Source: Rhizobium albus
Lineage (GTDB): Bacteria; Pseudomonadota; Alphaproteobacteria; Rhizobiales; Rhizobiaceae
Assembly: GCA_030160035.1 (NCBI GenBank)
Contig: BSNO01000003.1
Span: 1-64,000, forward strand
DNA length: 64,000 bases
Reading direction: 5' to 3'
This document shows, one piece after another, positions 18,999 through 27,850 of this stretch. The first letter of the stretch is position 1. Each line of letters begins with the position of its first letter. The notes under the pieces are model-generated. The model was not told where the DNA came from, ran no database searches, and saw only the letters and a program-made list of their open reading frames with translations. A program made the position numbers and the translations under genes.

Positions 18999-19778
18999 TC
19001 AAACGGTCTGAACGCGGCCAAGCGGCTGGATGATGGTCCGGCCATCCACTTCGGCGATATGGGCGGTGATGCCATAGATGCTGCCGAGCATCTCGTGGCT
19101 CAGCACGTCTTCGGGCAGGCCGTCGGCCTTGATCGTCCCAGCGTCGACCAGAAGAATGCGGCTGCACCAGCGGGCGGCCAGCGCCAGATCGTGAATGCAG
19201 ACGAGCACGGTCGTACCGGCTGTGGTCAGATCGGTCAGCACCTGCATGAGATCGATCTGATGCCCGGGATCGAGCCCGGCGGTCGGTTCGTCCACGAGAA
19301 GCAGCGGCGCCTCCTGGGCAAGCGCCCGAGCGATCAGCGCGCGGGCGCGCTCGCCGCCCGAAAGCTCGGTTGCCGGCACGGCGCGCAGATGTTCCACGTC
19401 CATCCGTGCCATCGCGCGATCAATCGCCTCGAGATCCGTATGTGCAAGCGGTGCGAAGGGCTTGCGGTGCGGGGTGCGACCGAGTGCGACGAGATCTGCG
19501 ACGGCGATGGGCCAGGCGATCTCACGCTCCTGCGGAAGATAGGCAATGCGCCGGGCGCGTTCGCCGGCTTTCATGCGCCGCAGATCGACGCCATCGAACT
19601 CCATGCTGCCATCGCTGGGCAACAGGCCGACAAGGGCACGCAGAAGCGTCGATTTCCCCGCGCCATTGACGCCGACAAGCCCGATTAGTTCGCCCTTCGT
19701 TGCGGTGAAGGAGACGCCGTCGAGCACCGCCCGCCGTCCGAGCCGCACCGACAGGTTTTGAACGACAAGCCCGCTCAT
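18999..19778 (-). CDS. btuD: Cobalamin-type ABC transporter ATPase
   Basis: 259-residue ATPase of the FecE/HmuV/BtuD class. Walker A is GVNGAGKST, the signature LSGGERARALIARAL, and Walker B LLLVDEPTAGLD, followed by the H-loop VLVCIHDLALAARW. It is the last gene of a four-gene operon behind a cobalamin riboswitch, so vitamin B12 or a cobinamide is the expected cargo. Its ATG overlaps the permease stop as ATGA. Confidence 0.88.
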   Translation of the reverse strand: MSGLVVQNLSVRLGRRAVLDGVSFTATKGELIGLVGVNGAGKSTLLRALVGLLPSDGSMEFDGVDLRRMKAGERARRIAYLPQEREIAWPIAVADLVALGRTPHRKPFAPLAHTDLEAIDRAMARMDVEHLRAVPATELSGGERARALIARALAQEAPLLLVDEPTAGLDPGHQIDLMQVLTDLTTAGTTVLVCIHDLALAARWCSRILLVDAGTIKADGLPEDVLSHEMLGSIYGITAHIAEVDGRTIIQPLGRVQTV

Positions 19779-20776
19779 GCAGCGCTCCTGCGGTGCTTGA
19801 TCACGAGCCAGAGGAAGAAGGGAGCACCGATGGCAGCGGTCAGCACACCGAGCTTCAAGTCGCGTTCAGGCGCGATCAGGCGCACGGCCACATCTGCCGC
19901 CAGAAGCAGGCATGCGCCGCCGAGCGCACTTGCCGGCAGCAAGCGTGATGGCTGCGAACCGACGAGAGGGCGCAGAAGGTGCGGGACGATGAGCCCGACG
20001 AAGCCGATTGCTCCGGCAACGGCCGCCGCCGCTCCAACGCTCAGCGCCGTGCCGAAGGTCGCGAGCACGCCCAGCCGACGCATGCTTGTTCCCATGCTCG
20101 CTGCAGTGTCCGGCCCAAGCGTCAGCGTGTCGAGCATGCGGCCAAGACCCGCGAGCAAGGCCCCGCCGGCCAGCATGAAGGGCGCTGCCAGATAGACATG
20201 GACCATCGATCGATCGGCAAGCGAGCCCAGCATCCAGAAGACGATTTCGAGCGCGGCGAACGGGTTGGACGAGAGATTGAGCACCAGCGAGGTCATCGCT
20301 CCCGCAAGGCTCGAAAGCGCGACGCCCGCCAGGATGACCGTCAGCGCGCTGCCGGTCCTGCCAGCAAACAGATGCAGCGCGAGGACGGAGGCGAGCGCGC
20401 CTAAAAGCGCCATCAGCGGCAAGGACAGCGCAAAGGCCGCTGCCAGGCCGCTATGGATCGCGATGACCGCGCCGAGCGAGGCCGACGCGCTGACGCCGAG
20501 CAGCCCGGGTTCGGCCAGCGGATTGCGCAGATAGCCCTGCAGCACCGCCCCGGAAAGCCCGAGCGAGGCACCGATCATCAGGCCGAGCAGCGCCCGTGGC
20601 AGGCGGATTTCCCACATGACCAGTGTCAGCGCGCTTTCGTCGGGCGAGACGAGCACGCGAAGGCTGTCGACCGGCGAGAGATCGGCCGGCCCCGTCAGAA
20701 GCGACAGGAAGAACAGCATGAGCACGAGCAGAGAGAGCCCGCCGAGCAGAACCTTGGTACCGGCAGCGCGTCTCAT
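19775..20776 (-). CDS. btuC: Cobalamin-type ABC transporter permease
   Basis: FecCD-family inner-membrane permease, 333 residues with roughly ten membrane helices. Diagnostic segments are RLPRALLGLMIGASLGLSGA and GAIGFVGLIVPHLLRPLVG, the latter contacting the ATPase. It overlaps both neighbours by 4 nt (ATGA), indicating strict co-translation with the binding protein and the ATPase. Confidence 0.9.
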   Translation of the reverse strand: MRRAAGTKVLLGGLSLLVLMLFFLSLLTGPADLSPVDSLRVLVSPDESALTLVMWEIRLPRALLGLMIGASLGLSGAVLQGYLRNPLAEPGLLGVSASASLGAVIAIHSGLAAAFALSLPLMALLGALASVLALHLFAGRTGSALTVILAGVALSSLAGAMTSLVLNLSSNPFAALEIVFWMLGSLADRSMVHVYLAAPFMLAGGALLAGLGRMLDTLTLGPDTAASMGTSMRRLGVLATFGTALSVGAAAAVAGAIGFVGLIVPHLLRPLVGSQPSRLLPASALGGACLLLAADVAVRLIAPERDLKLGVLTAAIGAPFFLWLVIKHRRSAA

Positions 20777-21627
20777 GGCCGGCCATCCGCGATGTCGGCT
20801 GCAGCATTCTGCAGGAGTTCGATCGCATCGAGGGTGAAGGGCCCGCCGCAGACCCAGTGCGGGCCGGGAAGCGAAAGCGTCCGGCTGGTCGCCGCCACGC
20901 GCCGGAAGGCGGGATGGGCGAAGTTTTCCTCGGCCCGCACGCGCACGCCATCGCCATCATCGGTCGTCACCAGAATGTCTGGCGCCTGCATGACCATGAC
21001 TTCGAGCGGTACCCGCCCCATGCCTGTGACGCCGAGCGCATCGGCAACATTGGTGAGGCCGGCGGCCTCTACCACCGCATGCGCAAGCGTGCCGGGGCCA
21101 AGCGCGTAGCTGTCGGGTTCGTAGATGGCGACATCCAGATCCGACCGGTCACTGCCCAGTCCGGCAAGCCGCGTATCGAATGCGGCGACAAGCTCTGCGG
21201 CTTCGTCTTCCCGTCCAAGCAGCGAGCCCATGCGCTGAAGGTTCGACCGGATGTCATCGAGCGACGTTTCGGGTGCGAATTCCTCGACGTGGATGCCGAG
21301 CCGGCGGAGCATCGCAACTGTGCTGCGGGTGGTGAACGTTCCGGCCAGAACGAGATCCGGGCTCAGCTGATGGATTTCCTCGGCGCGCCCGTAATTGATC
21401 GGATAGGCTGCCGCATCTTCGGCCAGCATCGAATAATCCGCGTCGCGGGCAAGGCTTGAAACCGAGATCAACTGGCCGTCGGCGGCAAGCAGCATGGCCA
21501 GTTGATCGGTGCAGACATTCATCGACACCACGCGTTGCGGCATGGTTTCGGCGCTGGCTGTCGGCGCGGCGGCAAGGGCCACCACGCCGACAAGGCTCAG
21601 CAGAAAGCTGCGCGCGCCAAGCGTCAG
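20773..21627 (-). CDS. btuF: Cobalamin-binding periplasmic protein (apparent CTG start)
   Basis: Periplasmic B12-binding protein of the BtuF/FepB class, about 284 residues. The mature part starts near AETMPQRVVSMNVCTDQLAM and keeps the family pattern (RAEEIHQLSPDLVLAG). The first canonical in-frame start is GTG at 21585, which gives a signal peptide without its basic n-region. Reading from CTG at 21625-21627 gives a full signal (MTLGARSFLLSLVGVVALAA), has SD GAGGGG 6 nt upstream, and overlaps the btuB stop as CTGA. That is the same 4-nt overlap as the operon's other two junctions. I therefore place the start there; the CTG use is an inference. Confidence 0.82.
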   Translation of the reverse strand: MTLGARSFLLSLVGVVALAAAPTASAETMPQRVVSMNVCTDQLAMLLAADGQLISVSSLARDADYSMLAEDAAAYPINYGRAEEIHQLSPDLVLAGTFTTRSTVAMLRRLGIHVEEFAPETSLDDIRSNLQRMGSLLGREDEAAELVAAFDTRLAGLGSDRSDLDVAIYEPDSYALGPGTLAHAVVEAAGLTNVADALGVTGMGRVPLEVMVMQAPDILVTTDDGDGVRVRAEENFAHPAFRRVAATSRTLSLPGPHWVCGGPFTLDAIELLQNAAADIADGRP

Positions 21628-23582
21628 AACGTTCCCCTCAATCCAACGAAGGCCGTCCGGCCTTGCGCGTTGTAGCCGAAGATTTCCTGGTAATCCTCGT
21701 CGAACAGGTTCTCCACCCGGCCATAGGCCTCGAACGTCTCGTTGAACCGGTAGCTGCCGCCGATATTGACCGTCTGGTAAGCGTCGAGCGTCACGCGGCT
21801 TGGCAGCGTCGGAACGAAGGCCACATCTTCCATTTCGCCGTTGAAGATCACTTCGCCGAAGAGCGACGCGCGCTCCTCCAGGAAGCGATAGGTAAGGCCG
21901 AGCGATCCCGAATGGCGAGGTCTGCGCACCTCGGCAAGACGTGGCCCGCCGCTCTGGCTCTGCTCGCTGGCATCGAGATAGGTGTAGCTGCCCCTGGCCG
22001 AGAGCCCTGATCCGAGGTCGAACGTCGCGGCAATCTCGATGCCCTGACGACGGCTTTCGCCCAGAAGGTTGATCGGCGTCGACGCATAGGTCGGCGCCGG
22101 CCCGAACACCGTTGCGATCTCGTTGGTCAGATCCTGGTTGAAATACGTGAGATCGACGATGAGTGCCCCGCCGAGGAAGCCCTGTTCGATGCCGATATCG
22201 AACCCGATGCTCTCTTCCGGCACGAGGTTGGGATTGCCGACGAAGCTATCCGGATCATAGCCGAACTGCTCAATGAAGGTGGGGTTGGTCACGCCCGTCC
22301 CGATCGAGGAATGGAGCCGCGTCAGCGTGCCCGGTACGGCCCAGGCGCCGCTCAGGCTGAACGTGGTGCTATCGGCGAACCGGTCGTTCAGATCGTGGCG
22401 GACCGCGCCATTGAGGAAGAACTGGCCGAGATATTCCCCGCGATACTCGGCCACGAACGAGTTTCCGTCACGGCTCTGGCGGTCGGCGAGGTGCGACGGC
22501 AGGTAGGTTTCCCGCTCGAACTCGTAGCCGCCCGTGATGGTGTGCGTGGCGTCGAGCAAATTCGGCGTGTCGAACGCATAGGTCGCCTGATAGGCAGCGG
22601 TGACGCGGTTGCCGTTGCTCGTCGTCGTTCGAACGCCATCGGTAAAGTTTTCGCGGTCGATGTCGTTTCCGGAAAGACGGAACTTCTGCGTCCAGGCGCC
22701 GTCCGCCGACTCATGCGTGAGACCGAGCGAGCCGACAAGCTCTTCCGTCGCCGTTTCCTCGTCGCCATCGACGACAAGGCCAACGAAGGGGCCGGGCAGG
22801 AAGTCCGGCGGTCCCAGCGTGTCGAAATTCTGCGGATCGAGTTCGCTGCGGCGATTGACGTAGCGCAGCGTGCCGTCGAGCGTCAGTCCCGGCATCAGGT
22901 CGTAGGCGAAGCGGCCGTTGAGCGTGGCGTTGCGATCGCCGTCCTTCTCTGAGCCGAACGGCGAGATGTTGTAGCCGTCGGTGCGCCGGAGCGTGGCACC
23001 GAGCGACAGACCGAAATCGTCGCGCCCACCACTCAGCGTCACGCCACCGAGAATGGTGCCATCCGTGCCGGTCTCGCTGCGCACATTCGTTCGCAAGCCG
23101 TTTCGCTCGCCGCGCTTGGTGATGACGTTGATGACGCCCGAAAGCGCGTTGGAGCCATAAAACGCGCTCTGCGGCCCGCGCAGGACCTCGATGCGTTCGA
23201 TGTCGGACGTCATGAGGCTGCCGAAATCGAACTCGCCGGCTGCCGTGTCGCTGACGTCGACGCCGTCGATCATGACGATGACATGGTTGGCTTCCGCACC
23301 GCGCACCCGCACCTGTGTCTGCGCCCCGATCGATCCCATGCGGGAGACCGACAATCCAGGAACGGTGCGCAGGATATCGGCGACCGACGTCACCTGGCTT
23401 CGCTCGATATCTTCGGCGGTGATCACAGTGAAGGCACGGCCGGATTTTTCCTGAGCCACCGGCGTCAGTCCGTCGGTGACCAGCAGCCGGTCGAGAACGG
23501 TGGTGGTCTCGGATTCTTGAGCGCCGGCAACGCCGGCAGCAGCCAGCAGGATTACCCCTGCTGGAATGAACGCTTTAAACAA
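21624..23582 (-). CDS. btuB: TonB-dependent vitamin B12 receptor BtuB
   Basis: Outer-membrane beta-barrel receptor of about 652 residues, energised by TonB. After the signal peptide (KAFIPAGVILLAAAGVAGA) there is a plug domain (VTSVADILRTVPGLSVSRMG; VRVRGAEANHVIVMIDGVDV; IERIEVLRGPQSAFYGSNAL). The barrel ends in an aromatic residue (VGLRGTF). The TTG at 23582 is the chosen start: GAAGGG lies 8 nt upstream and it begins just at the signal peptide, whereas extension to ATG 23675 adds an unlikely tail. A cobalamin riboswitch in its leader supports B12 or cobinamide as substrate. Confidence 0.92.
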   Translation of the reverse strand: MFKAFIPAGVILLAAAGVAGAQESETTTVLDRLLVTDGLTPVAQEKSGRAFTVITAEDIERSQVTSVADILRTVPGLSVSRMGSIGAQTQVRVRGAEANHVIVMIDGVDVSDTAAGEFDFGSLMTSDIERIEVLRGPQSAFYGSNALSGVINVITKRGERNGLRTNVRSETGTDGTILGGVTLSGGRDDFGLSLGATLRRTDGYNISPFGSEKDGDRNATLNGRFAYDLMPGLTLDGTLRYVNRRSELDPQNFDTLGPPDFLPGPFVGLVVDGDEETATEELVGSLGLTHESADGAWTQKFRLSGNDIDRENFTDGVRTTTSNGNRVTAAYQATYAFDTPNLLDATHTITGGYEFERETYLPSHLADRQSRDGNSFVAEYRGEYLGQFFLNGAVRHDLNDRFADSTTFSLSGAWAVPGTLTRLHSSIGTGVTNPTFIEQFGYDPDSFVGNPNLVPEESIGFDIGIEQGFLGGALIVDLTYFNQDLTNEIATVFGPAPTYASTPINLLGESRRQGIEIAATFDLGSGLSARGSYTYLDASEQSQSGGPRLAEVRRPRHSGSLGLTYRFLEERASLFGEVIFNGEMEDVAFVPTLPSRVTLDAYQTVNIGGSYRFNETFEAYGRVENLFDEDYQEIFGYNAQGRTAFVGLRGTF

Positions 23583-23779
23583 TGGGTCTGCCCTTCGGGT
23601 CGTGGAACGGCACGGTGGCACGCTCCCGGTTTCATCAGAAACCGCAGACGGACGGACGGCAGAGGCGATATGCACAAAGGCTCACCAAAGGTCGCACCCG
23701 GCGTGCGGCAACACTCTTTCAAATGTCACCGCCACGGACGACCGCGCATGGACCACACCCCGTGTCCACGCATGGGTGA

Positions 23780-23966
23780 CTGGAACAGGCAGGTCTCCTG
23801 ACTTCCGCGTCAACGCTTCGTCTTCCGCCTTCCCGAATGTGCGAACACACCCAGTGGCATCATGGAAGGAAGCTCGGCGGCTACAGTTGCGGGGGCAGTT
23901 GCGGAATTGGCCGAATGGCCGAACCGCATTCCCTTTTCATCCACCCGAAAGTGAAACCCGTTCCGA
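23780..23966 (-). ncRNA. Cobalamin riboswitch
   Basis: The minus-strand leader of btuB contains the hallmarks of the AdoCbl aptamer in order: a GGGAATGCGGT segment, CCCCCGCAACTGTA, GCCACTG (rc of 23854-23860) and the B12 box AAGTCAGGAGACCTGCC (rc of 23788-23804). It starts at the predicted transcription start and ends about 200 nt before btuB. That 200-nt expression platform includes a small hairpin (rc of CGCACCCGGCGTGCG near 23694-23708). B12 binding should reduce btuB operon expression. The flanking 23583-23779 has no gene. Confidence 0.95.
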
Positions 23967-23971
23967 GCACA

Positions 23972-24000
23972 CGTGTAGGGGTGGGCGTTCCGCGGGTCAA
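23972..24000 (-). promoter_or_regulatory. btuB: Promoter of the btuB-F-C-D operon
   Basis: On the minus strand TTGACC (23995-24000) and TACACG (23972-23977) are 17 nt apart. The predicted start near 23965 coincides with the 5' edge of the riboswitch, which supports the call. Confidence 0.6.
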
Positions 24001-24045
24001 TCCACAGGCTCGCCCATGCTGGGAAATCTTCTCTCCGAAAGATAT

Positions 24046-25599
24046 CTAAAGCGTCTCGATGGTTTTCAGGGCGCCATCCAGCGCCTTGCCTTCCTCATCG
24101 AGAAGGGCGGCTTCGCGCAGGCGCCGCAGCCAGTCGGCCGCATCTTCCCGGTGGCGGATCATTGGCAGGCCGTCCATCACGCGTCGATATTTCGACAGGC
24201 CGCGCTCATGCGTGTCGGAATAACCCTTGATCAGGCGTCGGCATTTCAGCACCTCGACGGCCAGGTCGTAATTGATGTCGCGGACCGACAGCGCCGTTTC
24301 CAGCCACTGCGCCATGTGCTTCATCTCCACCTCGTGCCGGAGCAGGCGGCGTCGCGCAGGCTTCAGCGTCGCAATCCCGTAGAGCATGCCGAAGCCGACG
24401 ATGCCGTCGGTGCGGATGCGTCGGCCGCGGTTGAACACCTTGTCGAGCGCGCCGAAGACCCGTGGGCTGCTTTCGATCCAGCGTCCGAGGCGGACGGGCA
24501 GCGTGCCACAGATTTCCTGCATGCGCGGATGGAAATACTCCGTCACATGGGCGATGGCGTCGCCGCCGATCCCTTGTTCGCGCCGCAGCCGCGCTTCACG
24601 GCTGGCGCGGGTCTTCAGGTCTGCCACGCGGATGATGTCGTCGTAGACGAGCGCATTGGCGATGTACTTGGCCGCCTCGATCGACAGCCGCCATTCATGC
24701 GCGGCATCGTCGATGGCGATGACCTTCTTCAGATGGTCGAGATAGTCGCGGCCATAGGCGAGATCCTGGTAATCCACGACCTTGCGCAGACCACGGCCTG
24801 CCATGTCCTGCACGGGGGCGGGAAGATCGCCGACCATGGAGCGCAGTGCGCGCCATTCGGAGACGAGCGCTTCCGGGCCTTCCGGATCGCGCGCTTCGGC
24901 CTTGACCGCTTCGGGAACGGCAACAGCCGGCGTCTTTCCGCCCGCAAGGGCGAGGTCGCAGGCCGCATTGAACGCCCGCAAGCTCGCTTCGACGCCGCGG
25001 CCGGAGCGCCGGATGGTGGCCTCATAGGCTTCACGCTCGAAGGGCAGGGCGCCGCTGCCGGCCAGAGCCCCGAACAAGCTCGAGGAAATCACGCTGCCGG
25101 CATCCACGGCGACCTGCTCCATGTCGAAACAGACGAGGCGGTGTGCAGCGGCGGCAACGGCTTCCGTCACCCCGGGAGCATCGGCGCGGCCGTCGCCCGG
25201 TACGATCTTTTCCGAAACGGCGAGCACACGGTGCGCTGAGGCGATGAGGGTCGTGCGATCAGGCGTCACGAAGCCGCGCATGACGGCGCGCCCGGCTTCC
25301 ATCAGCTCCGCGGCAATGAGGATGTCGACGTCGCCGGGAGCCGGGCTCAGCGAGAAGACCGGGTCGCGGCCGCCATCGGGGGTCATTTCCACATAGTAGA
25401 TCGTCGCGCCCGTGCGCTGGGCAACGCCCGCGACAGATGTCGACTGCGCCCGATAGCCCGCATGTTCGGCGAGATCGATCACCCAATCGGTGAGCACGCC
25501 GCCGCCCTGGCCGCCAACGGCCAGGATCGCGATCTTGATGATCGACGTGGTGGCGTCGACGCCGTCGGTCGGAAGGTCGGGAAGGCGGTGAATGGTCAT
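24046..25599 (-). CDS. iorB: Indolepyruvate oxidoreductase beta-subunit family protein (long form)
   Basis: 517-residue partner of the TPP-dependent subunit. The N-terminal ~190 residues match the pyruvate/ketoisovalerate oxidoreductase gamma domain (IKIAILAVGGQGGGVLTDWV; QSTSVAGVAQRTGATIYYVE). The C-terminal ~300 residues are an additional helical domain typical of long alphaproteobacterial IorB proteins. The complex oxidatively decarboxylates aryl 2-oxo acids such as indolepyruvate, reducing ferredoxin. ATG at 25599 lies 1 nt after the alpha-subunit stop; the longer frame to 25695 is rejected. Confidence 0.88.
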   Translation of the reverse strand: MTIHRLPDLPTDGVDATTSIIKIAILAVGGQGGGVLTDWVIDLAEHAGYRAQSTSVAGVAQRTGATIYYVEMTPDGGRDPVFSLSPAPGDVDILIAAELMEAGRAVMRGFVTPDRTTLIASAHRVLAVSEKIVPGDGRADAPGVTEAVAAAAHRLVCFDMEQVAVDAGSVISSSLFGALAGSGALPFEREAYEATIRRSGRGVEASLRAFNAACDLALAGGKTPAVAVPEAVKAEARDPEGPEALVSEWRALRSMVGDLPAPVQDMAGRGLRKVVDYQDLAYGRDYLDHLKKVIAIDDAAHEWRLSIEAAKYIANALVYDDIIRVADLKTRASREARLRREQGIGGDAIAHVTEYFHPRMQEICGTLPVRLGRWIESSPRVFGALDKVFNRGRRIRTDGIVGFGMLYGIATLKPARRRLLRHEVEMKHMAQWLETALSVRDINYDLAVEVLKCRRLIKGYSDTHERGLSKYRRVMDGLPMIRHREDAADWLRRLREAALLDEEGKALDGALKTIETL

Positions 25600-25600
25600 C

Positions 25601-27754
25601 TCAGTTCTCCGCGAAAACGAGGCGGCTGCGTTCGCGGCGGTTCTTGAGCCAGCCGATGACCTTGCGCCGCAGACGGTCGGCAAACCGGTCGACACTTGTC
25701 GGGTTCTGGATCAGGTCAGCGCGGTAGAAGGACGGGCAAAGAACGGCCGCATCGGCCACCTCGCCGCAATTGCCGCAACCCACACAGCTCTGGTCGATGC
25801 TGGCAACCGGATCGTCGCGCAGCGGATCGTCGAGTTGCTTGACCGAAAGCGAGGGGCAGCCCGAAAGCCGCATGCATGCGTGGTCGCCCGTGCAGACATC
25901 TTCGTCGACCCCGAAACGCGGCCGCACCACCCGTTCGCCGGCCTTAAGCGCCGCCTGCTTCAGCGGCTTTTCACGCCGCTGGCGGTTCAGCATGCATTCC
26001 GACGAGGCGATGATGACCTTTGGGCCACTTTCCTCGGTGGTCAGCGCTTCCTTCAGCGTGGCCTTGAGCTTGCCGACATCATAGGTGCGGTCGATCTGGC
26101 GCACCCATTCGACGCCCATGCCCTTCACGGCTTTGGCGATCGGGTGCTTGGTCGATTTGGAGCGGTTGTCGGCGCGCGACGACAGAACGTCCTGACCACC
26201 GGTCGCCGCCGAATAATAGTTGTCGACGATGACGATGACGCCGTCATTGCGGTTGAAGACCGCATTGCCGACCGAGGAGGTGAGGCCGTTGTGCCAAAAG
26301 CCGCCATCGCCGACGAAAGAGATCGAACGCCGTTCCGCGTTCTTGTCGTTGAAGGCGGAAGCCGACGCCGGGCCAAGGCCGTAACCCATCGTCGTCGCGC
26401 CGAGCTCGAACGGCGCGTTGATCGAAAACAGATGGCAGCCGATGTCCGAGGCGATGTGGTGCTTGCCGAGTTCCTGTTCGACGAGCTTGGTGGCGGCGAA
26501 GATCGGACGTTCCGGACAACCGGTGCAGAAACCCGGCGGCCGCATCGGCACTTTCGTCTGCAGTTGCTGGATGCTGTCGGTCGGCAGCGGCGTGTTCGGT
26601 GCCCGGCCCTTCGAAGGCAGGATGCCGCCGCCATGCTCGTCCAGGAAGGTGCGGATGCCGTCGAGCATGACCTGGCCGGTATATTCCCCAGCCATCGGGA
26701 AGGGGCCCTTGCCGATCAGCTTCGTCGTTCCGCCAGCCTTGTAGAGCATCGAGCCGAAGGCCTGCTCGATATAGTCTGGCTGGCCTTCCTCCACGACGAG
26801 CACCGCGTCCTTGCCGGCACAGAAATCCAGGAATTCGTCGTTCAGAAGCGGATAGACGCAGTTCAGGACATAAAGCGGAACCTTCGTCTCGCCGTAGATG
26901 TCCGCAAGGCCGATGCGCTGCAGGGCGCGGAGCACCGCGTTGTACATGCCGCCCTGCAGAACGATGCCGACTTTGGCTTCGTCCGGTCCGAAGAACTCGT
27001 TGACGTTGTTCTTGCGGATGTAGTCCATCGCCTGCGGCAGGCGCTTGTTGATCTTTTCCTGCTCGTGCAGGAACGAGGCGGGCGGCAGCACGATGCGGTT
27101 GGTGTCGCGGCGCGGATTCTCCAGCGCGTCACGCACGCTCATGCCCGGCCGCTTGTTGTCGGAAGCGGTAAAGCGTCCATGCACATGGCAGCCGCGAATG
27201 CGCACCTGCATCATGACCGGCGTGTTCGATGCCTCGGACAGTTCGAACCCGTGGCGAACGCTTTCGACGATCGACGGGAGGTTCGGGCGCGGGTCGAGCA
27301 GCCAGATCTGGCTCTTCATGGCGAAGGCATGGCTGCGCTCCTGCATGATCGAGGAGCCTTCCCCGTAATCCTCGCCGACGATGACGAGCGCGCCGCCGGT
27401 GACGCCGCCGGATGCAAGGTTTGCCAGCGCATCAGAAGCGACGTTGGTGCCAACCGTCGACTTGAAGGTGACCGCGCCTCGGATCGGATAATGCACCGAT
27501 GCCGCCAGCATCGCAGCTGCCGTTGCCTCGGAAGCGCTCGCCTCGAAGTGCACGCCGAGCTCGCCGAGGATGTCCTGTGCGTCGGCCAGCACGTCCATCA
27601 GATGGCTGATCGGCGCGCCCTGATAGCCACCGACATAACCGACGCCATTTTCGAGAAGCGCTTTGGTGATGGCCAGAATGCCTTCGCCGTGGAACGTCTC
27701 GCCCGCACCCATGCGCAGCTTCTGCACTTCCTTGGCAAATGAACGCTCGGCCAT
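25601..27754 (-). CDS. iorA: Indolepyruvate ferredoxin oxidoreductase alpha subunit
   Basis: 717-residue TPP enzyme. The N-terminal pyrimidine-binding half (GVGYVGGYQGAPISHLMDVL) is followed by a pyrophosphate-binding half with GDGGFWHNG and the metal-binding VDNYYSAATGG. C-terminal ferredoxin-like cysteines occur as CTGDHACMRLSGCPS and CVGCGNCG...CP, giving Fe-S clusters for electron exit. It oxidises indolepyruvate and other aryl pyruvates from transaminated aromatic amino acids. Preceded by a MarR gene on the same strand with a palindromic operator in between. Confidence 0.93.
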   Translation of the reverse strand: MAERSFAKEVQKLRMGAGETFHGEGILAITKALLENGVGYVGGYQGAPISHLMDVLADAQDILGELGVHFEASASEATAAAMLAASVHYPIRGAVTFKSTVGTNVASDALANLASGGVTGGALVIVGEDYGEGSSIMQERSHAFAMKSQIWLLDPRPNLPSIVESVRHGFELSEASNTPVMMQVRIRGCHVHGRFTASDNKRPGMSVRDALENPRRDTNRIVLPPASFLHEQEKINKRLPQAMDYIRKNNVNEFFGPDEAKVGIVLQGGMYNAVLRALQRIGLADIYGETKVPLYVLNCVYPLLNDEFLDFCAGKDAVLVVEEGQPDYIEQAFGSMLYKAGGTTKLIGKGPFPMAGEYTGQVMLDGIRTFLDEHGGGILPSKGRAPNTPLPTDSIQQLQTKVPMRPPGFCTGCPERPIFAATKLVEQELGKHHIASDIGCHLFSINAPFELGATTMGYGLGPASASAFNDKNAERRSISFVGDGGFWHNGLTSSVGNAVFNRNDGVIVIVDNYYSAATGGQDVLSSRADNRSKSTKHPIAKAVKGMGVEWVRQIDRTYDVGKLKATLKEALTTEESGPKVIIASSECMLNRQRREKPLKQAALKAGERVVRPRFGVDEDVCTGDHACMRLSGCPSLSVKQLDDPLRDDPVASIDQSCVGCGNCGEVADAAVLCPSFYRADLIQNPTSVDRFADRLRRKVIGWLKNRRERSRLVFAEN

Positions 27755-27795
27755 TGAGGGTCAGTCCTTTTCGGCATGGGCAGCTGGAACAAGAA

Positions 27796-27813
27796 AATAT
27801 GCAAATGCATATT
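27796..27813. promoter_or_regulatory. Palindromic operator upstream of iorA
   Basis: Perfect inverted repeat with 8-bp arms, AATATGCA (27796-27803) and TGCATATT (27806-27813), separated by AA. It lies 42 nt upstream of iorA and 37 nt after the MarR stop. The 18-bp AT-rich palindrome is the size MarR dimers recognise, so the adjacent regulator is the obvious candidate. Confidence 0.6.
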
Positions 27814-27850
27814 CATGCGCGCGGCCCATGCCGTCAAGGGCAGTCTCCGT

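Noticed and set aside
25592-27742. A 716-codon open frame on the plus strand opposite iorA
   Set aside because: Same explanation: antisense of a well-supported TPP-enzyme gene, with no domain or SD.
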